Made by a program: the position numbers and the translations under genes
Notes under the pieces: model-generated
Seen by the model: only the letters and a program-made list of their open reading frames with translations
The model's database searches: none
What the model was told of the DNA's origin: nothing
Origin: an uncultured Alphaproteobacteria bacterium
Lineage (GTDB): Bacteria > Pseudomonadota > Alphaproteobacteria > Methylaequorales > Methylaequoraceae
Direction: 5' to 3'
Length of the DNA stretch: 64,000 bases
NCBI GenBank assembly: GCA_902536655.1
Contig: CACAYF010000002.1
Location: forward strand, 72,693-136,692
Part shown: one piece after another, positions 56,821 to 64,000 of the stretch
Numbering within the stretch: position 1 is the first letter of the stretch
Layout of the letters: each line of letters starts with the position of its first letter

Positions 56821-58308
56821 TTATTTTTTTTCTTTTAAGTATCTGTCTGTAATGTGTTTTTCGAAGTATTTTAAATTCAGCTTTTCACCTGTCACATTTA
56901 ATAAAAGTTCGTCAATTTTATAATAATTACCGTGGCTATGAATATTTTTTTTCAACCAATTGATGATTGGTAAAAAATTTCCTTTTTTTAAATCGCTTTC
57001 TAATTTAGGATTTTGTTTTTTTATACAATCAAAAATCTGAGCTGCAATGAATGCCCCAATACTATAAGTAGGAAAATAACCAAAATCTCCACCAAACCAA
57101 TGAATATCTTGCAAACAACCGTTTTGGTCACTATCAACTTTTATATTGAATATATTATAAAATTCTTGATTCCACAGTTCCGGAAGAAACATTACATCAA
57201 AGTCTTCTTCAATAATCTTTTTTTCAATTTTGAACCTATGCATTATATGAAGAGGATAATGGACTTCGTCTGCATCTACTCTTATGTAATTCTTTTTTAC
57301 CTGCTTTCTGTTTCTATAAATATTTTCTTGATTCCAAGCAGGATTTTTCTTCCCAAAATTTTTCTTGATTATTTTTTCGATTAAATGACTTACTTGAAGT
57401 GATTTAATAATTTGCATTTCAATAAAAAGTGATTGGCTTTCATGAAGTGACATTCCTCCAGATGAACCTAATGGCTGATGCAACCATTTTTTAGGTAGTC
57501 CTTGTTCATAAATAGCGTGACCTGTCTCGTGCATTAGAGCATCAAAGCATGAGAATGAGTCTGAATCATTATATCTTGTAGTAATTCTAATATCTTCAGA
57601 ACTCCCACCGCAAAAAGGATGTGAACTTTTGTCAATTCTCCCGCGAGAAAAATCAAAGCCAAGTTTTTTCATAAAATCTTTTGATAGTTCAAATTGTTCT
57701 GACTCAGAAAGATTTTCGGTAAAAGAAATTGATTTATAGCTTCTTTGTTTTTCTAAAATTAATGGGATATTCTTTTTTAAAAACGATTCTATCCTAGAAA
57801 AGATTTTTGTAATGCTTGAAGAGGTCAATGATCTGTCGTATTTAGATAATAAACAATCGTATTTTGTTTTATCCTTTTTTTGAGATAGTATTTCAGACTC
57901 AATCTTTATTACATCAACAAGCTTTTTAAATGATTTTTTAACTAAATTAAAATTTGATTTTAGTTTAGCTTTTCTCCATTCACCCTCACACAAAATTGCA
58001 AGTGAAGTTTTTTTTTTTATATATTCATATGGAACGATATCAAAGTATTCAAACTTATCTCTCATTAAATTAAGGTTTAATTTATCTTCCGGACTCAGGC
58101 TGGAATCATTGATCTTTTTAAATAATTCATTTTTTTTAATTAGGTCAAAAATGCTTTTTTTGTAATCAAGAATTTTTTGTATTTGTCTAACACGCTGATT
58201 TCTTGAATTTTGAGGCATATATGTGGCCATATCCCAATTTAAGATACCATTAATATCATTTAGTAGACTTTGTTCTTCAAAAAGATTTTTAAGTTTTACA
58301 TAAGCCAT
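56821..58308 (-). CDS. Carboxypeptidase Taq (M32 family metallopeptidase)
   Basis: This zinc carboxypeptidase removes C-terminal residues from peptides in the cytoplasm. The 495-aa protein shows the M32 start LLNDINGILNWDMATYMP, the zinc motif HETGH in ALMHETGHAIYEQGLP (near residue 258), the third ligand region SLHESQSLFIE and VDADEVHYPLHIM. The length is normal. The ORF track starts at GTG 58320, overlapping the lipoprotein stop; ATG 58308 is the more likely start. It follows the lipoprotein gene on the same strand with almost no gap. Confidence 0.92.
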   Translation of the reverse strand: MAYVKLKNLFEEQSLLNDINGILNWDMATYMPQNSRNQRVRQIQKILDYKKSIFDLIKKNELFKKINDSSLSPEDKLNLNLMRDKFEYFDIVPYEYIKKKTSLAILCEGEWRKAKLKSNFNLVKKSFKKLVDVIKIESEILSQKKDKTKYDCLLSKYDRSLTSSSITKIFSRIESFLKKNIPLILEKQRSYKSISFTENLSESEQFELSKDFMKKLGFDFSRGRIDKSSHPFCGGSSEDIRITTRYNDSDSFSCFDALMHETGHAIYEQGLPKKWLHQPLGSSGGMSLHESQSLFIEMQIIKSLQVSHLIEKIIKKNFGKKNPAWNQENIYRNRKQVKKNYIRVDADEVHYPLHIMHRFKIEKKIIEEDFDVMFLPELWNQEFYNIFNIKVDSDQNGCLQDIHWFGGDFGYFPTYSIGAFIAAQIFDCIKKQNPKLESDLKKGNFLPIINWLKKNIHSHGNYYKIDELLLNVTGEKLNLKYFEKHITDRYLKEKK

Positions 58309-58316
58309 TGTTTTAC

Positions 58317-58730
58317 TCACATACAGACATTTAAAAACCTTACATTACAATTTAAATTTAATGGGTTGCCTAGACCAATATAATTGTAATCGTTTCTAAA
58401 AGTATTCATTTTATTTAACATTTTTTGTTTATCATTTTCAAAACTATTGATGATGTTTAGGTATCTAAAAAAAGCTTCATCCTCTGAAATTTCCTTTTTT
58501 GTTACCATCAGGTTTAATTGTTCAATAATATTAACAAATCTATCTTTTGATAAATGACAATCGTTTGTGTTTATGCAAGATTCATTAACTTTATTTAGTC
58601 CACATTTTGAAATTGCGGAAAATGTGTTGTTTAATTCTTCACATTCGGAGAAATATTCATGCGAAAGCTTATTAGTAGAGCAGGAAACTACGAAAATTGT
58701 AAAGACAAAAGTTAATAATTTTTTAATCAT
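58317..58730 (-). CDS. Cys-rich lipoprotein, function unknown
   Basis: This 137-aa protein has a lipoprotein signal peptide (MIKKLLTFVFTIFVVSC, lipobox VVSC, lipid Cys17). The mature part has several further cysteines (SECEEL, SKCGLN, ESCINTNDCHL, LNCNVRFLNVC), enough for two or three disulfides. The sequence is otherwise hydrophilic and helical. I do not recognise a family. It is just upstream of the M32 peptidase, with the stop and the alternative GTG start overlapping in GTGA, so the two are likely cotranscribed. Confidence 0.7.
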   Translation of the reverse strand: MIKKLLTFVFTIFVVSCSTNKLSHEYFSECEELNNTFSAISKCGLNKVNESCINTNDCHLSKDRFVNIIEQLNLMVTKKEISEDEAFFRYLNIINSFENDKQKMLNKMNTFRNDYNYIGLGNPLNLNCNVRFLNVCM

Positions 58731-58768
58731 ATTGATTATTTGGTAATTATTAGAAATAAATAAAGAAC

Positions 58769-58785
58769 TTATGATTTTATCATAA
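58769..58785. repeat. Inverted repeat TTATGAT-TTT-ATCATAA
   Basis: A perfect 7-bp inverted repeat with a 3-nt centre lies in the 133-bp divergent gap between the lipoprotein gene and the lactate permease. It could be an operator for one or both genes. There is no T run or GC content to make it a good terminator. Confidence 0.4.
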
Positions 58786-58863
58786 TGTATTATAAGATTA
58801 TTTTAAAAATTATATTATAAACAGTGTTTTTTTAAAAAATAAATTTTAATAAATATTAACTTA

Positions 58864-60714
58864 ATGAAAGAGATTTTTTTTCCCATTTTAGCTTTTTCTC
58901 CAATCTTCTTAGCTGGAATTCTTTTGATTGTTTTTAGAATTGCAGCTAAAATTGCAATGCCACTAGTTTTTATATTTACCAGCATTATTTCTTATTTTAT
59001 TTGGGGAATGAGTGAAGCCAGGATTTTAGCCTCAACTCTTCAGGGTCTAATTATTAGTATAAGTATTTTATGGATTATTTTCGGAGCTATTTTGTTATTA
59101 AATACACTAAAATATTCAGGTGCAATAAACACTATAAGATCTGGATTTTCTGACATAAGTAAAGATAGAAGAGTTCAAGTTATTATAATCGCGTGGTTGT
59201 TTGGGTGTTTTATTGAAGGAGCTTCAGGTTTTGGTACTCCTGCTGCAGTAGCTGCACCATTGATGGTTGCTGTTGGTTTTCCTCCAATTGCTGCAGTAGT
59301 TTTTGGTATGATGATACAATCCACACCTGTTTCTTTTGGTGCAGTGGGAACGCCTTTATTGGTCGGTGTTCAGGGTGGATTAGACAAAATAAGCATTTCA
59401 AATAAGTTATTGGAAAATGGATTGGAATGGAATTCATTCTTTGATTCTATTGTCATTAAAGTTGCAATAATTCACTCAATTTGTGGACTACTTATGCCAA
59501 TTTTACTAGTAGTCATCATGACTAGATTTTTTGGTAAAAAAAAATCTTGGTTTGAAGGTTTATCAATATTTCCTTTTGCAATCTTTGCATCATTGAGCTT
59601 CACAATACCATATTTATTAACAGGTATCTTTCTTGGCCCAGAATTTCCATCTATAATAGGGGGATTAACTGGATTATTTATAGTTACAATTGCTACAAAA
59701 AGAAAATTTCTTATTCCAAAAGATGAATGGGACTTTCAACCTTCAAAAAATTGGCCATTAAACTGGATTTGTAACCCTCAAAATAAAGAAGTTATAGAAA
59801 ATAAAAGAAATATAGGAAGTTTAATGGCGTGGCTTCCTTATTTATTACTCGCTCTGCTACTTGTATTTTCAAGAACTTTTGAACCGTTAAAAAAATTCCT
59901 TCAATCTGTAAATATTAAGTTTGAAAATATTTTTAATGAAGAAAATATAAGTGCAAGTTTTCAATTATTATATCTTCCTGGAGGAATTTTAATTTTTATT
60001 TGTTTTATCACTTTTTTTCTACATAGAATGACTTCTAAGGAAATTAGCTCGTCAATAATTGATTCCTCAAAGACTATTTTAAGTGCAGGCTTTGTTTTGA
60101 TATTTACAGTTCCGCTGGTAAGAATAATGATTAACTCTGGTGTTAATTATAATGATATTGCTAGTATGCCAATTTCTATGGCTCAAGGTGTATCGAATCT
60201 GATGGGACAAATATATCCTTTATTTGCACCAACTGTCGGTGCTATTGGAGCATTTCTAGCTGGCTCTAATACTGTTAGTAACCTGATGCTTAGTCAATTT
60301 CAATATGAAACTGCAAATCTTTTGAACATTTCAGGGGTGTTGATGGTTGCTGCACAAAGTGTTGGAGCAGCAGCTGGAAATATGATAGCTATACATAATG
60401 TTGTAGCAGCTTCAGCTACAGTTGGTTTATTTGGAAGAGAGGGTAATGTTTTAAGGATTACTTTAATTCCAACTATTTACTATCTTAGCTTATCAGGAAT
60501 TATCACTTATTGCTTTCTTCACTTTAAAAAAGATGATTCAAGTAAAATGAAAATAACAGATGAAAAAACATTTTCGGGTCCAATGGGCATGGGGTTGATA
60601 AAATCATATAAATCTGGAAATAAGACATACTGCATTTACAATACAATTGACGGACAACAAAAAATAATACTAGAGAGCCAAAAATTAGAATGCGAAGCTA
60701 GCAAATCAGAGTAA
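58864..60714 (+). CDS. lldP: L-lactate permease family transporter with extra C-terminal tail
   Basis: This 616-aa LctP/LldP-family permease imports lactate or a related short hydroxy acid such as glycolate, with protons. It has about 12-14 transmembrane helices and the family signatures [65 protein letters not shown] and [21 protein letters not shown]. It is longer than usual (about 550). The extra about 60 residues form a soluble tail with [20 protein letters not shown]. No lactate dehydrogenase lies beside it, so the substrate is not certain. Confidence 0.9.
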   Translation: MKEIFFPILAFSPIFLAGILLIVFRIAAKIAMPLVFIFTSIISYFIWGMSEARILASTLQGLIISISILWIIFGAILLLNTLKYSGAINTIRSGFSDISKDRRVQVIIIAWLFGCFIEGASGFGTPAAVAAPLMVAVGFPPIAAVVFGMMIQSTPVSFGAVGTPLLVGVQGGLDKISISNKLLENGLEWNSFFDSIVIKVAIIHSICGLLMPILLVVIMTRFFGKKKSWFEGLSIFPFAIFASLSFTIPYLLTGIFLGPEFPSIIGGLTGLFIVTIATKRKFLIPKDEWDFQPSKNWPLNWICNPQNKEVIENKRNIGSLMAWLPYLLLALLLVFSRTFEPLKKFLQSVNIKFENIFNEENISASFQLLYLPGGILIFICFITFFLHRMTSKEISSSIIDSSKTILSAGFVLIFTVPLVRIMINSGVNYNDIASMPISMAQGVSNLMGQIYPLFAPTVGAIGAFLAGSNTVSNLMLSQFQYETANLLNISGVLMVAAQSVGAAAGNMIAIHNVVAASATVGLFGREGNVLRITLIPTIYYLSLSGIITYCFLHFKKDDSSKMKITDEKTFSGPMGMGLIKSYKSGNKTYCIYNTIDGQQKIILESQKLECEASKSE

Positions 60715-60719
60715 AATTT

Positions 60720-61763
60720 ATGGATCCATGTACTCAAGGTTTAGTTGGAGCAACTTTTTCTTCACTGTTTTCTAATAAAAAAGATATTCGAAAAGCTTCT
60801 TTGTGTGGGGCAATTGGAGGATTAGCGCCAGATTTAGATATTTTTATAAGATCCGAAAATGACCAACTTCTTTTTATTGAATACCATAGACATTTTACAC
60901 ATTCTTTGTTTTTTGCTCCAATTGGAAGTATATTTGTTTCTTTGATAATTTTTACTTGCTTCTACAAGTTAAGAATGTCATTAAGTTTTATATACTTGTT
61001 TACTTTGATTGGATTTTTGAGTCATGGTTTACTTGATTCTCTTACAAGTTACGGAACATCTCTTTTTTGGCCCCTAAGTCAATCTAGAGTTTCTTTGAAT
61101 CTAATATCGATTGTAGATCCTATATTTACTTTTACTTTAGTTTTATTGTTAATTTTTTCCTTGCTTAAAAAATCAACTTCTTTAATAAGATCAAGTATTT
61201 TGTTTAGTTTTTTTTATATTTTCCTTTGTTATCAAAAACATCTACAAGTAAAAGATTTTATTTTTGAAATATCTGAGAGAAGAGGGCACAACATAGAAAG
61301 GTTAATTATTAAACCAACAATTGGAAATATAATTCTGTGGAGAAGTGTTTATAGAACAAACAACAAATATTATGTTGATGCTGTATATGTACCCTTTTTT
61401 GATGAACCAAAATTTAAATCGGGAGCTATTTTAAAAGCTATTGATAAAGAATCAGTTTTCCCAGAGTTAAAGTCAAATTCAATTCAAAGAGAGGATATTC
61501 GGAGATTCTCTTTTTTTTCAGATGATTTTATATACATTCATCCATTAAATAGATTTTTAATTAGTGATCTTAGATATGGATTTTTGCCTTATGATGATAA
61601 ATCTTTATGGGGAATTGAAATAAATACTAATACACCTGAAATTCATGTTGATTTTAAGAATTTAAGAGATTTTAATGAAAAATTTTATAGAGAATATTGG
61701 AACATGTTATCTGGGAACTATCAATATCAAATCTTAGAAAATTATAAATATGAACATCGTTGA
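60720..61763 (+). CDS. Membrane-bound metal-dependent hydrolase-like protein (COG1988/YdjM family)
   Basis: This 347-aa protein matches the membrane-bound metal-dependent hydrolase family related to YdjM/DUF457. Family motifs are the start MDPCTQGLVGATFS, GGLAPDLDIFI, YHRHFTHSLFFAP and GFLSHGLLDSLTSYGTSLFWPLS, which carry conserved His and Asp residues. Four helices follow in the first half; the second half is a soluble domain. The biochemical function of the family is not established. It starts 5 nt after the permease, so it is likely cotranscribed. Confidence 0.82.
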   Translation: MDPCTQGLVGATFSSLFSNKKDIRKASLCGAIGGLAPDLDIFIRSENDQLLFIEYHRHFTHSLFFAPIGSIFVSLIIFTCFYKLRMSLSFIYLFTLIGFLSHGLLDSLTSYGTSLFWPLSQSRVSLNLISIVDPIFTFTLVLLLIFSLLKKSTSLIRSSILFSFFYIFLCYQKHLQVKDFIFEISERRGHNIERLIIKPTIGNIILWRSVYRTNNKYYVDAVYVPFFDEPKFKSGAILKAIDKESVFPELKSNSIQREDIRRFSFFSDDFIYIHPLNRFLISDLRYGFLPYDDKSLWGIEINTNTPEIHVDFKNLRDFNEKFYREYWNMLSGNYQYQILENYKYEHR

Positions 61764-61825
61764 TCAACTTTAAAGAATTATTTACTAGATATGGCAAATT
61801 AATTTCGAATGATTATCTTAATAAC

Positions 61826-62425
61826 ATGCACAAAAAAAAATTTATTTTATTAATTTTACCTCTCCTTTTTCTTTCATCAAAGATTTCTGCTCTTCCTGCT
61901 TGCGATGGAAACTTTGTAAGACATTGTTATGGAACAATCTTTCACCAAAATGGTGAAAAATATGTCGGAGAGATCAAGGATAACAAGTATAATGGTAAAG
62001 GATCATACTTATTTATCAACGGAAATGTATATATTGGTGAGTTTAAAGATGGATTACAAAATGGTCAAGGAACCTTCACATTTGCAAATGGCGATAAATA
62101 CGAAGGAGGATTTAAAAATGGTTATTACCATGGAAAAGGTTCTTCAACTTTTTCAGACGGAGAGAATTACACAGGAGATTTCGTAGACGACCTTCCTCAC
62201 GGTGAAGGAACTCATACATTTTCCGATGGATCAATTTATGTTGGACAATTTGTAGATGGTATGAGATCCGGAGAGGGGACAATAACTTATTCGAATGGAG
62301 ATAAATACACTGGTAGCTTTAAAAAAAACTTATTTGACGGTTATGGAACGTTAACGTTACAAGACGGATCAACAAAAAAAGGAATGTTCAAAGCTAATAA
62401 ATTTATTGGTAATTCAAAGCAATAG
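61826..62425 (+). CDS. Secreted MORN-repeat protein
   Basis: This 199-aa protein has a signal peptide (MHKKKFILLILPLLFLSSKISA) and at least six MORN repeats of 23 residues, such as YIGEFKDGLQNGQGTFTFANGD and YTGDFVDDLPHGEGTHTFSDGS. The ORF track starts at TTG 61760, but ATG 61826 begins the signal peptide and is preferred. MORN repeats form an elongated beta sheet and often bind lipids or proteins; an envelope role is inferred. A pair of cysteines (PACDGNFVRHCYG) precedes the repeats. It follows the COG1988 gene after 62 nt. Confidence 0.88.
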   Translation: MHKKKFILLILPLLFLSSKISALPACDGNFVRHCYGTIFHQNGEKYVGEIKDNKYNGKGSYLFINGNVYIGEFKDGLQNGQGTFTFANGDKYEGGFKNGYYHGKGSSTFSDGENYTGDFVDDLPHGEGTHTFSDGSIYVGQFVDGMRSGEGTITYSNGDKYTGSFKKNLFDGYGTLTLQDGSTKKGMFKANKFIGNSKQ

Positions 62426-62492
62426 ATCCTCAGTTTTAAAAAATCGTTGTAAAACTATTTACTTTATTTAACCAGGAACTTTTTACAAATAT

Positions 62493-63134
62493 TTAATTAA
62501 CAGTGTTTATTTTTTCTATTTGCTCTAAAAAAGTAGAATCATCAAGCCTCATTAAAATTGAAGATCTATCATTTAATGCTGATTCTGGAGTTCGATGTAA
62601 AATTCCATGTTTTCCACCACGAAAAATTGCAACATCCCATTTATTTAAATATCTTATCGCTGATCTGTCTTTAATTATATTTTCATTTGGTTTTCCACTA
62701 ATAAAAGCATTCCTGTCTGCAGCATTATCAGGGAGTAATTCTGTACCTTGTCCGGAATAAGTTACTAAACATCTATAAGGGACCATATCAACATGAAAAC
62801 GTTTACAACCTCTCTCAGATCCCAACCAAAAACTTATTTTGTCTTTTTCTTGAAATAAACAAAACATTTTACAAATTTCACTCATATCATTTAACCAATT
62901 GTTAAAAAATATGTTTTTCCTAATTTTTGATGGAATTTTTTCTTCTGTAAGTTTGATAATGTCATTTAAACTATTCTCCAATGAAACATAACCAGAAGTT
63001 GAAAAAGGAGTTAAGTTTAATCCACTAAAGAAAAGATTGAAATCCTCAGAAACTTGACGATTCAAAATCGCTAATTGATGGTTATTGTGTTTGAAATCCA
63101 TTAAGGATTTTACATTTTCACAATTAAAAATCAT
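62493..63134 (-). CDS. DUF1826 family protein, probable zinc-regulon member
   Basis: This 213-aa protein matches the DUF1826 family. The typical core is RFHVDMVPYRCLVTYSGQGTELLPD, then WDVAIFRGGKHGILHRTP and DRSSILMRLD. His114, Asp116 (FHVD) and His180 (GILHR) form an HxD...H pattern with a downstream Arg, as in Fe(II)/2-oxoglutarate or cupin-like folds; this is my inference. DUF1826 genes are known to sit with COG0523 metal chaperones and other Zur-controlled zinc genes. Here it follows a Cys-rich membrane protein (3-nt gap) and a ZnuD-like receptor. Confidence 0.85.
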   Translation of the reverse strand: MIFNCENVKSLMDFKHNNHQLAILNRQVSEDFNLFFSGLNLTPFSTSGYVSLENSLNDIIKLTEEKIPSKIRKNIFFNNWLNDMSEICKMFCLFQEKDKISFWLGSERGCKRFHVDMVPYRCLVTYSGQGTELLPDNAADRNAFISGKPNENIIKDRSAIRYLNKWDVAIFRGGKHGILHRTPESALNDRSSILMRLDDSTFLEQIEKINTVN

Positions 63135-63137
63135 GAA

Positions 63138-63503
63138 TCAGAAGATAACTTCAGATAAAAAAATTGAACTATTTAGAGTATAAAGAATACTTGCGAGAAT
63201 AAGATTGGTCTTAATTTTTTTATTAGTCGTACTGCATTCTTGTTCAGTGCAACATTCATCATCTTGGCACTTTATTTTTTTATTATAAATTTCAAAAGAA
63301 ATGATTAATAAAAATATAAGCGTTGTAATTGCAAAAAGATATGGTTCAGCTGCTTCTAATAACTCAGAATTTAAAAGGAGTGAGTCGATAATTAATGCAT
63401 TTGAAGATAATGAAGCAAATGATAACGTTAAAGGCAAGCCACAGCATAACAGATGTGTTAGACCTATCCATAATAATGAGTATGAAGAGTAATACTTAAA
63501 CAT
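63138..63503 (-). CDS. Small Cys-rich membrane protein of the TonB-receptor operon
   Basis: This 121-aa protein has about three transmembrane helices. The first contains a vicinal Cys pair before a Gly-Leu-Pro (THLLCCGLPLTLSFASL), reminiscent of MerC/MerT-type metal transporters. A loop between helices two and three carries five more Cys (KCQDDECCTEQEC), a likely soft-metal site. The family is not certain. It lies 6 nt after a ZnuD-like TonB receptor and 3 nt before DUF1826, which points to zinc handling rather than mercury. Confidence 0.68.
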   Translation of the reverse strand: MFKYYSSYSLLWIGLTHLLCCGLPLTLSFASLSSNALIIDSLLLNSELLEAAEPYLFAITTLIFLLIISFEIYNKKIKCQDDECCTEQECSTTNKKIKTNLILASILYTLNSSIFLSEVIF

Positions 63504-63509
63504 ATTTAA

Positions 63510-64000
63510 TTAATAGAATAGCTTTAAATTAAAATTAAAACTTCTACCAGGTAATTGAACTTGACCCTTCTTTGCCTCAAGATGATCACGACCAACTGTA
63601 TTTAGAAGATTGGTTACACTAAACATTGCATGGCCAGATAAATCTGAGTACATGAAATCTTTTGTAAGATCAAAATCTAATCTTGAATGACCACCTGTTC
63701 TTGTATAAAAAGGACCTGTGAATTCTTTATCAAAATAATGATAATATTTAATATTAGTATCCCATTCCTCATTAATAAGTTGTAAACCAACATTTACTTT
63801 TGATTGTGGAATTCTAGTTATAGCCTTGTCATTGGATGTTCTGTAACCCTTCAAGAATTCTCCTACAAAGTTAGCAAGGAAATCAAAATCATCGAATTTC
63901 GTTATGCCATACTGACCAGTTAATTCTACTCCAGTAAATAATGCATTATATTGATCGTGAATAACAACATTAAAATCTTCACCTTCAACAGTTTGTGTAT
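63510..64000 (-). CDS. TonB-dependent receptor, ZnuD-like, C-terminal part (cut by window edge)
   Basis: The reading frame is open to the right edge of the window, so the TTG start in the ORF track is internal. Beyond it I read TQTVEGEDFNVVIHDQYNALFTGVEL and on, typical TonB-receptor barrel strands. The C-terminal SVTNLLN, GRDHLEAKKGQVQLPGRSFNF and terminal LKLFY resemble the end of ZnuD-type zinc receptors (R/NHxSxLKDxxPLPGR pattern). The plug and TonB box lie outside the window. Specificity for zinc is inferred from this similarity and from DUF1826 downstream. Confidence 0.85.
   Translation of the reverse strand, partial: TQTVEGEDFNVVIHDQYNALFTGVELTGQYGITKFDDFDFLANFVGEFLKGYRTSNDKAITRIPQSKVNVGLQLINEEWDTNIKYYHYFDKEFTGPFYTRTGGHSRLDFDLTKDFMYSDLSGHAMFSVTNLLNTVGRDHLEAKKGQVQLPGRSFNFNLKLFY

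Noticed and set aside
61760-61825. N-terminal extension of the MORN protein
   Set aside because: It starts at TTG and would bury the signal peptide; ATG 61826 is better.
62426-62492. Terminator between the MORN and DUF1826 genes
   Set aside because: TTGTAAA and TTTACAA can pair, but across a loop of about 30 nt, which is too weak for an intrinsic terminator.
63301-63492. 63-aa plus-strand ORF at the right end
   Set aside because: It is an antisense shadow of the Cys-rich membrane protein gene.
63138-63503. Mercury resistance (MerC/MerT) reading of the Cys-rich membrane protein
   Set aside because: There is no merA, merP or merR nearby, and its neighbours point to zinc uptake.

Overview
This window is a densely packed piece of an AT-rich alphaproteobacterial chromosome (about 30% G+C judged by eye, not computed). 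Three gene orders indicate the class: rseP-bamA-skp-lpxD-fabZ-lpxA-lpxI-lpxB-gltA-gltX-lexA; moeA-moaC-trpC-trpD-trpG-trpE-ppiD (on the opposite strand, continuing from lexA); and dusB(nifR3)-ntrB-ntrC-ntrY-ntrX-trkA-dat-hflX. The LexA boxes are also of the alphaproteobacterial type (GTTC-N7-GTTC). The short spacers, ATGA/TAATG overlaps and AT bias fit a streamlined, probably free-living marine lineage. NtrBC, umuDC and katG argue against a classic minimal SAR11 genome. I cannot place it more precisely without a phylogeny.

Layout. 1-7.7 kb (+): envelope biogenesis, with RseP, BamA, Skp and the lipid A genes. 7.7-18.5 kb (-): citrate synthase, GltX, LexA, molybdopterin genes moeA/moaC, tryptophan genes trpEGDC and a PpiD-like foldase. 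18.5-23.7 kb (+): tpiA, secG, pyrG, kdsA, eno and an FtsB-like gene. 23.7-25.8 kb (-): a CinA C-terminal domain protein, pgpA and fused ispDF. 25.8-36.9 kb (+): a CcsA/YpjD-like membrane protein, dusB, both nitrogen two-component systems, trkA, a D-amino acid aminotransferase and hflX. 36.8-40.3 kb (-): a HIBADH-family dehydrogenase and clpB. 40.3-42.2 kb: a CoA-transferase and a rhomboid protease. 42.2-49.8 kb: a DNA-repair island holding the four-gene ligase-associated module (PdeM nuclease, Lhr-like helicase, MBL exonuclease, ATP-dependent ligase) followed by a LexA-controlled umuDC operon that ends in an unrecognised 74-aa gene. 49.8-51.7 kb: orphan small proteins and the only gene-free stretch longer than 300 bp. 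51.7-54.2 kb: katG convergent with an IsdG-type heme monooxygenase, separated by a bidirectional terminator. 54.3-62.4 kb: accessory genes including a molybdopterin oxidoreductase, an M32 carboxypeptidase, a lactate permease, a COG1988-type membrane protein and a MORN-repeat protein. 62.5-64 kb (-): the end of a ZnuD-like TonB receptor operon with a Cys-rich membrane protein and DUF1826, probably for zinc acquisition.

Most notable observations: two perfect SOS boxes, one lying entirely inside the umuD promoter spacer; an unknown gene 2 nt behind umuC; an NtrX whose AAA+ ATPase has lost its functional motifs; absence of hfq and comEC from their usual slots; three convergent gene pairs whose stop codons interlock in one TTAA; several starts with a -10 box 5-6 nt upstream, suggesting leaderless mRNAs; and an HxD...H signature in DUF1826 within the probable zinc operon. 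I saw no rRNA, tRNA, CRISPR array, insertion sequence or prophage.
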